Assembly (NCBI GenBank): GCA_035566435.1
Contig: DATMRF010000030.1
Span: forward strand, 1 to 57,752
Direction: 5' to 3'
DNA length: 57,752 bases
Source: DATMRF01 sp035566435
GTDB lineage: Bacteria; Verrucomicrobiota; Verrucomicrobiia; Limisphaerales; UBA8199
The stretch's first letter is position 1, and every line of letters starts with the position of its first letter. The notes beneath the pieces are model-generated. The model did not search any database. It had not been told where the DNA came from and saw only the letters and a program-made list of their open reading frames with translations. The translations under genes and the position numbers were made by a program. This document shows positions 52,749-57,752 of the stretch, in pieces.

Positions 52749-53594
52749 ATGAAGGAGAAGAATGCCAACATTGAGAGGAAGTTCCTGGCTCGAAAGCAAA
52801 ATGGTTGGGTAAGCAGGCTGTTTCGGAAGAAACCCAAGCCGTTGATGAGCCGCAAAGGAAAACGCGAGGCAAGGGGCCTGGCGGCCGCCAGCAGGCGCGC
52901 TTGTCTCGGACTTGCTATTGGTGTCGGCGTGGGTGTCGCATTATTTGCCTTGGTGTTGTCGATTCCGCCGCAGATATCCCCCGAACAACTCGCCGCTTCT
53001 GTCAAGGCACAGATGGTTCGCAGAAGAGCGCTGGACCCCTCAACCAAATCCACCGCCCTTCCGCCGGCGAAGTTGCCACTCACTACGCCCAACCCTGAGG
53101 AAACCGTTGTGACAAGTGCAACAAACAGCTCCGCCTTGGCCACGCAACAAAAGCGGCAGTATTTGCCCATAGGTTTTGAAAAGCTATCCGGCTTTCCCTT
53201 TTGGGTGACCGACCAGATGATGGACGGAAAGGACAACGCCATCGCCGCATCACTGAAAACCATGGGACAGATTCCCGGGGAGGTCAAAGCCCTCAACGAG
53301 AAACAGGTTAGCCTCAGGGGGTTCATGCTGCCTATGAAGTATGAGGGTAAGCTGACAACTGAGTTTCTGCTTCTGAAGAACCAGAGCTTGTGCTGCTACG
53401 GGGTGCCACCAAAGATCACGGAGTGGGTGAACGTCCGGATGGCTGGCAAAGGCGCAAAGGCGATCATGGATGTGCCGGTTACCGTATGCGGGACCTTTCA
53501 CGTAGGTGATCTTCGGGAGAATGGCGACTTGGTCGGCATTTATCGGCTGGAAGCCGAAAGAGTGTATAAACCTGACGGCAACAGGAATCCATGA
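52749..53594 (+). CDS. DUF3299 protein with N-terminal membrane anchor
   Basis: From ATG 52749 there is a basic cytoplasmic N-terminus, a span at about residues 55-75 (LGLAIGVGVGVALFALVLSI), a Pro/Thr/Ser linker, and a DUF3299 domain from about residue 140: VKALNEKQVSLRGFMLPMKY, LLLKNQSLCCYGVPPKITEW, VNVRM and DVPVTVCGTF. The CCYG cysteines could bind metal. DUF3299 proteins accompany MacB-like ABC genes in zinc-regulated operons (for example the PA4063-PA4066 group, from memory). It overlaps the ZIP gene by four bases (ATGA). Confidence 0.82.
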   Translation: MKEKNANIERKFLARKQNGWVSRLFRKKPKPLMSRKGKREARGLAAASRRACLGLAIGVGVGVALFALVLSIPPQISPEQLAASVKAQMVRRRALDPSTKSTALPPAKLPLTTPNPEETVVTSATNSSALATQQKRQYLPIGFEKLSGFPFWVTDQMMDGKDNAIAASLKTMGQIPGEVKALNEKQVSLRGFMLPMKYEGKLTTEFLLLKNQSLCCYGVPPKITEWVNVRMAGKGAKAIMDVPVTVCGTFHVGDLRENGDLVGIYRLEAERVYKPDGNRNP

Positions 53595-54367
53595 GCGCAA
53601 ACTTATTAACCGGTTACGTCGTACTGGCCTTTGCTCTGGCCGTTTCTGGTGGGGCGTTGGGTGCGTTCTTGGGAACTTCGCACCAGCGGTTGTGCGCACT
53701 CATTAGCCTTGGAGCTGGCTCGCTTCTGGGCGTGACCGTCTTCGCAATTCTTCCTGAGAGTTTCGAAGGGCTGCGCTGGTGGGGAGTCTTGCTGGCTCTG
53801 GGCTCGGGCTACGGGGTCTTCGCCCTCGTTTCGAAATATGTGTACCACGTCTGCCCCGCCTGTGCCGCCAGCCATTTCGATGAGGCAACGGCGCATCGGT
53901 TCAGCGAGATCGCTTCGGCCATGATGCTGGCACTGGCAATTCACTGCATCGCTGATGGAGTGGCGCTGGCTGCGGGCCATGAGGCGCACGCCTCCGAGGT
54001 GCCCGGCGGCCGCATGTTGGACTTCTCCTTGGTGCTTGCGGTTTGTGTCCATAAAGTCCCCGAAGGACTTGCGCTGGGTGCACTGCTGCTCGGCGCAGGA
54101 TTTAGACCGGCCGAAGTCGTGCTCCGTGTAGCAGCAGTCGAATCAACAACCTTGCTGGGAGGCGTGCTGGGCAGGTTTTTTCTGCAAAGGATTGGTGATG
54201 TATGGTTGGACGCCGTGGTGGCGCACGTGGGAGGCGGTTTCCTCTTTCTCGCCTCGCACGCAGTCGCGGGCGAAATTTCTAAGCATCACAAGGCTTTGGT
54301 TCTCCTGAGTTTTGGAATCGGTTTGGGCGTGATCGGCATTCTAACACTCTTGCTTCGACTCCAATGA
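53591..54367 (+). CDS. ZIP-family metal transporter
   Basis: The protein has about eight membrane spans and the two metal-site signatures of ZIP transporters: HCIADGVALAAGHEAH in span 4 and VCVHKVPEGLALGALL in span 5. The family imports zinc and related divalent metals into the cytoplasm. The cysteine pair in VCPACAASHFDE and the histidines in GHEAH add further ligands. It is coupled to the DUF3299 gene by an ATGA overlap and is the strongest reason to call the locus a zinc system. Confidence 0.9.
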   Translation: MSANLLTGYVVLAFALAVSGGALGAFLGTSHQRLCALISLGAGSLLGVTVFAILPESFEGLRWWGVLLALGSGYGVFALVSKYVYHVCPACAASHFDEATAHRFSEIASAMMLALAIHCIADGVALAAGHEAHASEVPGGRMLDFSLVLAVCVHKVPEGLALGALLLGAGFRPAEVVLRVAAVESTTLLGGVLGRFFLQRIGDVWLDAVVAHVGGGFLFLASHAVAGEISKHHKALVLLSFGIGLGVIGILTLLLRLQ

Positions 54368-54368
54368 A

Positions 54369-55382
54369 ATGAGGCCCGCAGAAACAGTCAGTTCCAAATC
54401 TCTGCCACGACCACTCCACCAGGGCGAACCGGTCGCGTGGATGCGGGGTGTCAGCCGGTATTTTGAAATTAATAACCGTCTCGCGCGCGCACTGAATGAG
54501 GTCAGCTTTGAAGTTCGTCGCGGGGAAGTGTTCGGGTTGCTCGGCCCAAACGGTTCGGGCAAATCGACCACCTTAAGAATTCTCGCGGGGCGACTTTCAC
54601 CGTCAGAAGGTAAGGCCAGGGTGTTCGGTCGGCCACCGCAACGTCGGTCCGCGAGGAAGCGCGTCGGCTACCTTCCTGAAAGAAAGAGTCACAACCAACC
54701 ATACTTTTTTGCGCACGGGATGGGTTTCCTGAGGGACTTGCTGATCTGGCGCAGGAGGCGTCGGTTCTCAGACCCCTTTGACATGATGCCGGGAAACCAA
54801 CGTTTCTCGGCCCTGAAGCAATTGCTCATCAGGAATCCGGAGCTCCTGTTGCTGGATGAACCGTTCTCTGGATTGGACGCCGCTGGGTGCGCCGAGATTA
54901 CAGACCTCATTGTGGCGTTCGCGCAACGCGGGAAGACCGTCATTTTAGCCAGCGATTCATTGACCTACGCAAAAGACATTTGCGATCGATTTGCGGTGTA
55001 CTACGGAGGCAAAATCGAAACTCTCGGCGCGCTTGATGAGATTCTCGCGACGACGGACGCCATCCGGGTCACCGGCCCGGTATTGCCCCAGGAGACCGCA
55101 CAGCGCCTTTTGAAAGCGCTTCGTGAAGACCTGGGCCGATCTCCTTCGGCCGAACTCTCTTTCCCGCAGCCGCAATCAGATTCGCCAATTGCCGCGCCTG
55201 CCGCTGTGTTCGAACAAGCTGCCGTGGCGACCACACCCGATGAAGTCCTTACGCCGCTCGTCGGAGGCCGTGCGAAGGGAGCTCCGACGGAGGTCGAGGA
55301 GCAAATTGCCTCCCCGATCAACCATGAAAGGCTCGCCGCCCTGGCCAAACCTGCTCCGACCGCTGCGCCGCCTGAACCATAG
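54369..55382 (+). CDS. ABC-type ATPase with degenerate catalytic motifs and a long C-terminal tail
   Basis: Walker A is intact (GPNGSGKST), as is Walker B (LLLLDEPFSGLD). The LSGGQ signature cannot be found, since the stretch before Walker B reads MMPGNQRFSALKQLLIRNPE. The usual H-loop histidine is replaced in ILASDSLTYA (Asp where SHS is normal). The protein may bind ATP but hydrolyse it poorly. After about residue 235 there is a 100-residue Pro/Ala/Glu-rich tail of low complexity. No permease is adjacent. It begins one base after the ZIP stop, so it is in the same operon. GldG-type auxiliary genes usually travel with such ATPases; the only one here is at 32.6 kb. Confidence 0.75.
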   Translation: MRPAETVSSKSLPRPLHQGEPVAWMRGVSRYFEINNRLARALNEVSFEVRRGEVFGLLGPNGSGKSTTLRILAGRLSPSEGKARVFGRPPQRRSARKRVGYLPERKSHNQPYFFAHGMGFLRDLLIWRRRRRFSDPFDMMPGNQRFSALKQLLIRNPELLLLDEPFSGLDAAGCAEITDLIVAFAQRGKTVILASDSLTYAKDICDRFAVYYGGKIETLGALDEILATTDAIRVTGPVLPQETAQRLLKALREDLGRSPSAELSFPQPQSDSPIAAPAAVFEQAAVATTPDEVLTPLVGGRAKGAPTEVEEQIASPINHERLAALAKPAPTAAPPEP

Positions 55383-55390
55383 AACACAAC

Positions 55391-56307
55391 TCAGCTCGCA
55401 GTCGGCTCCCCCAGTCCCGCAAGTTTGGTCGAGCAGTCCTTCAAGAACTCAAGTTGTTCAACGCTTTCCTGTATATCGAGGGCCTTTCCGTAAGCACGAT
55501 TCATCAGGACAGCCGCTTCATCGTGGTCGGACGCATGAATCATATAGTACATGACTCGGCCACCTTTGTCCTTCTCTTCATAAATTGGAAACGGATACGC
55601 GTGTTTGTACTTCAACTCAGTCCTGAATCGGTCGCAGACATGCTGCGCACGGAGGAATCCTCGCTTTGTCAACAGCTCAGCCCAGGTCGAATCGCCCCAC
55701 CATTTGCAAAGCCTCGCGTCCTTGTCGATTTTCAGTCCCGCCACGCTGCGGTTCATCCAACCCTCAGGAAAAAATAAAACAACTCGATCTTATTCCCTCC
55801 CTTCTTGTGGGAAGCGAGAGTTCTCACCGACTCCCAGTCGCATTCGAAAGTCCTCTGATCCAAAAGGCAAAATGTCGCTTCCCTATCAGGGATGGGGTGC
55901 TCGGCAAGCATTCTACCTAAATTCACGTTGAAATCCCCGGGGTAAATCTGAACCCTGCGCTTCGGCTCCTTCTTCCCCTTATCCCGTGGTGGTTGGTGGT
56001 CGCACATCTGCCTGATTAGTTCGACCTGCGGTTCGGAGAGCTCGAAAAGAAAAAAGTTTCTAAGCCATCGCGGAACGCACTCCATCACGAGTTTCGCCGC
56101 CCACATGTCATGCTTGTCAGGTTCCTGCGGTCCGGCGAAGGCATCGATATACGTGCCATGGCGGGTAATTTGGACAAAGTAGAATAGGTAACGTTCAATG
56201 AGCTTCGCTTTGCATCCCGTCCATATTGGATTACGTTCCCTGAACTTCTTCTCTGCCGCCTTCAGGTCTGGAGGCGGAAGCTCGAATAGGTACCCTTCAC
56301 CTCTCAC
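55391..56307 (-). pseudogene. tcmP: Three-Cys-motif partner protein (TcmP), frameshifted
   Basis: Two overlapping frames together give one TcmP. The first part (GTG 56307 to the stop at 55753) has RNPIWTGCKAKLIERYLFYF, the TYIDAFAGPQEP motif and FCLLDQRTFECDWESVRTLAS, and ends FYFFLRVG. The second part (55756 to 55391) begins NRSVAGLKIDKDARLCKWWG and has GGRVMYYMIHASDHDEAAVLMNRAY. Adding one T to the six-T run around 55771-55776 restores a continuous FYFFPEGWMNRSV. The break may be a real mutation, a slippery recoding site or a homopolymer sequencing error. The GTG start overlaps the DUF5131 stop (GTGA at 56304-56307). TcmP function is unknown; it always accompanies a DUF5131-type protein. 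Confidence 0.82.
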
Positions 56308-57155
56308 ACAGTCGCCGGGATCTGGTCCCACGTTGCCCCGTCCAAATCACGCCCCGCAATCTTCTTGCCCTTGGGTTCCATGAATATCTCCACCCCCATC
56401 ACCTCGTCCCAGAACTTACGGACAGGAGCCCTTTCACCGTTCCGAGCCGCAACAGGTGCCCAGTGTCCCCATTGCTTAAAATGGAACGGAATGCCCGCGC
56501 CCTGGCACTGGTCGCGCAGCTTCATAGCCCATCCGGGCAACATCGGGCGGGCATTCGGACCGCTCTCTCCGCCAGCAATCACCCAGTCAATAGGGTTTAG
56601 GCTTCCCGGTCGGCCACCTAGCCATCGTTCGAGATCCACAGCGCCGAGTAATGGTTCGCAAGACAAAAATCGGTATTTCGCGCGGAAATGCAGCAGTAAC
56701 GGCAGCCGCAGCTCAGCTCGTTGCTGGTCCTCGACGGTCGTGCCCAGCCAGACATTGGTCGGCCAGCATTCGCTCCAGGGGACCATTTTTTCAATGTTCT
56801 GCGGCCGTTTGGTCAGTAACAGCCAATCCAACCATGGGGTCTCCCGGATCAGAACCCACAGGCGTGTCCGCCACGCATCAAGGTCAGCCCGGGATTCAAA
56901 CACGTCTGCCATGGATGCACAAAACACCCGCTTCCGCCGGCCTTCGGATTCGGCGTCTGCGTTCCACCTGAGGGGTTCACTCCAGTGCTTATCCGTGAAA
57001 AACCTGCGGCCTGCCTTCACTCCCCAGATGTTCTCGCCGACCCGCCTTGCCCAAGTCTCGGCGTAACAATTGTTGCACCCCGGGGAGACCTTGGCGCATC
57101 CCCACCAAGGGTTAAACGTGTGGTCCGTCCATTCGATTGAAGAGTTCTTTCCCAT
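56304..57155 (-). CDS. DUF5131 (phage Gp37/Gp68-like) three-Cys-motif protein
   Basis: The 283-residue product opens SIEWTDHTFNPWWGCAKVSPGCNNCYAE, the three-cysteine motif that recalls radical-SAM cluster sites. It continues with VFCASMADVFE, WLLLTKRPQNI, WLGTTVEDQ and VIAGGESGPNARP, all hallmarks of the family. It is found in phages and bacteria, often next to TcmP, and may modify nucleic acid; the function is not established. ATG 57155 has AAAGGTG five bases upstream, a good Shine-Dalgarno sequence. It is coupled to TcmP downstream and preceded by an operator-like palindrome. Confidence 0.9.
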   Translation of the reverse strand: MGKNSSIEWTDHTFNPWWGCAKVSPGCNNCYAETWARRVGENIWGVKAGRRFFTDKHWSEPLRWNADAESEGRRKRVFCASMADVFESRADLDAWRTRLWVLIRETPWLDWLLLTKRPQNIEKMVPWSECWPTNVWLGTTVEDQQRAELRLPLLLHFRAKYRFLSCEPLLGAVDLERWLGGRPGSLNPIDWVIAGGESGPNARPMLPGWAMKLRDQCQGAGIPFHFKQWGHWAPVAARNGERAPVRKFWDEVMGVEIFMEPKGKKIAGRDLDGATWDQIPATV

Positions 57156-57233
57156 CGTTCACCTTTCTATATTGAAAGATCGCATGGAACTTGGAAATCC
57201 CTAAATTAGTCCCCCCCAAGCTCTCAATACCCG

Positions 57234-57254
57234 CATGTATTAGCATACATGTAT
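57234..57254 (-). promoter_or_regulatory. Operator-like palindromes upstream of the DUF5131 gene
   Basis: CATGTAT (57234-57240) and ATACATG (57245-57251) are a perfect 7-bp inverted repeat with a 4-base spacer. ATACATGTAT (57245-57254) is a second perfect palindrome overlapping it. They lie about 80-100 bp before the gene, in an AT-rich stretch fit for a promoter. A DNA-binding repressor site is likely; its identity is not known. Confidence 0.5.
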
Positions 57255-57415
57255 ACTGAACATACGTCCAGCAAAACGCACCGAGCTTTGCGGCCACGCA
57301 AAGACCAGTTTGCTATCCGCCCGCTCGCGTCAGGCAACAAGGCTCCTTCTCTCGCCTGAGCCGGCGGGCCACCAAAGCCCCACGCGCTCCCGGAATCGGT
57401 TTGGCGGGTACTGCG

Positions 57416-57752
57416 TCAGTCGGTGTCGCCGTAACTCAGTTCAAGAATCCAGCGAGCCAGCCGATTGATCCGGGCGCTGTCAAAGTAAGGTCCTCCGTAC
57501 GGCATGCGGTTCCCGCAAGGCGGGTCCGTGAGTTTGAGATAAATCAGGCTATCGTTGGTATCCTTGGGAACAATGTATTGAAAGTAAGGGCTGCAAATCC
57601 CTCCCGAGCCGGCGTAGACATAAATCACCGCCGAAGCACTGGAGGCTGAAAAATCAGGCGGAAAACCCGGCCCATGACACTCGAGACAAATGCCTTGCAG
57701 ATACGGACCGCCGGGACGATCCGGCAGAATGTTCAGGTGATAGGAAAGGCGC
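57416..57752 (-). CDS. C-terminal part of a c-type cytochrome (runs off the window)
   Basis: The minus-strand frame is open from the window edge (57751) to the stop at 57416. It reads RLSYHLNILPDRPGGPYLQG, then the heme site ICLECHGPG. About 60 residues further on comes TDPPCGNRMPYGGPYFDSAR, whose methionine is placed like the sixth ligand of a monoheme cytochrome. It ends INRLARWILEL, the final helix of class I cytochromes c. The N-terminal part lies outside the window. The product is probably periplasmic. The neighbouring cysteine pair (PPC and GIC) may form a disulfide. Confidence 0.75.
   Translation of the reverse strand, partial: RLSYHLNILPDRPGGPYLQGICLECHGPGFPPDFSASSASAVIYVYAGSGGICSPYFQYIVPKDTNDSLIYLKLTDPPCGNRMPYGGPYFDSARINRLARWILELSYGDTD

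Noticed and set aside
55391..57155. Prophage remnant
   Set aside because: DUF5131 is phage-linked, but there are no structural, integrase or lysis genes around it, and the TcmP pairing is common in bacterial chromosomes.

Overview
The window most likely comes from the chromosome of a free-living member of the Verrucomicrobiota, in or near Limisphaerales/Pedosphaerales. I infer this from protein character: secreted proteins ending in a ...FYR.. module, DUF1080 and WD40-like secreted proteins, a TlpA protein with a pilin-like N-terminus, and the DUF5131/TcmP pair. GC content is about 60 % by eye. The gaps between genes also carry short palindromic and tandem repeats of the kind common in that phylum. 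This is inference, because no rRNA gene is present.

Layout. 0.6-6.7 kb holds two trehalose genes: a fused trehalose-6-phosphate synthase/phosphatase and a fused trehalose synthase/maltokinase, separated by a strongly palindromic repeat. 7-20 kb is a mixed housekeeping and secreted-protein stretch with several decayed genes. It contains a TPR protein, a propeller remnant, a repeat propeller, a TlpA protein, DUF1697, DUF1080, tRNA-Arg, an internally deleted M19 dipeptidase, a cyclase/TPR gene interrupted by an in-frame TAG, acetyl-CoA synthetase and a Tat-exported protein. 20-27.5 kb holds a SUMF1-like secreted protein, aspS followed by a toxin-antitoxin pair, an SDR/LarA-like pair and a DHH phosphoesterase.

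27.5-40.3 kb is a multiheme cytochrome island. One minus-strand operon encodes a nine-heme cytochrome, an eight-heme DmsE/MtrA-like lipoprotein and an MtrB/PioB-like outer-membrane barrel. Next come a second nine-heme secreted cytochrome with calcium-type loops, glutamyl-tRNA reductase (first committed step of C5 haem synthesis) and a nine-heme cytochrome fused to a membrane b-type cytochrome, the architecture of Geobacter CbcL. Together these could carry electrons from the quinone pool to the cell surface. I consider this the main discovery candidate of the window.

40.7-55.4 kb is a plus-strand envelope and metal locus. It has two paralogous barrels with a CxxC at the mature N-terminus, small CxxC and His-rich proteins, a TonB-dependent receptor, TonB, ExbB, two ExbDs, a coiled-coil protein, a CDF efflux pump, an ABC ATPase/FtsX permease/DUF3299 set, a ZIP transporter and an ABC ATPase with degenerate catalytic motifs. 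Zinc or a related divalent metal is the likely substrate. 55.4-57.2 kb holds a frameshifted three-Cys-motif partner (TcmP) coupled to its DUF5131 partner. The window ends inside another c-type cytochrome.
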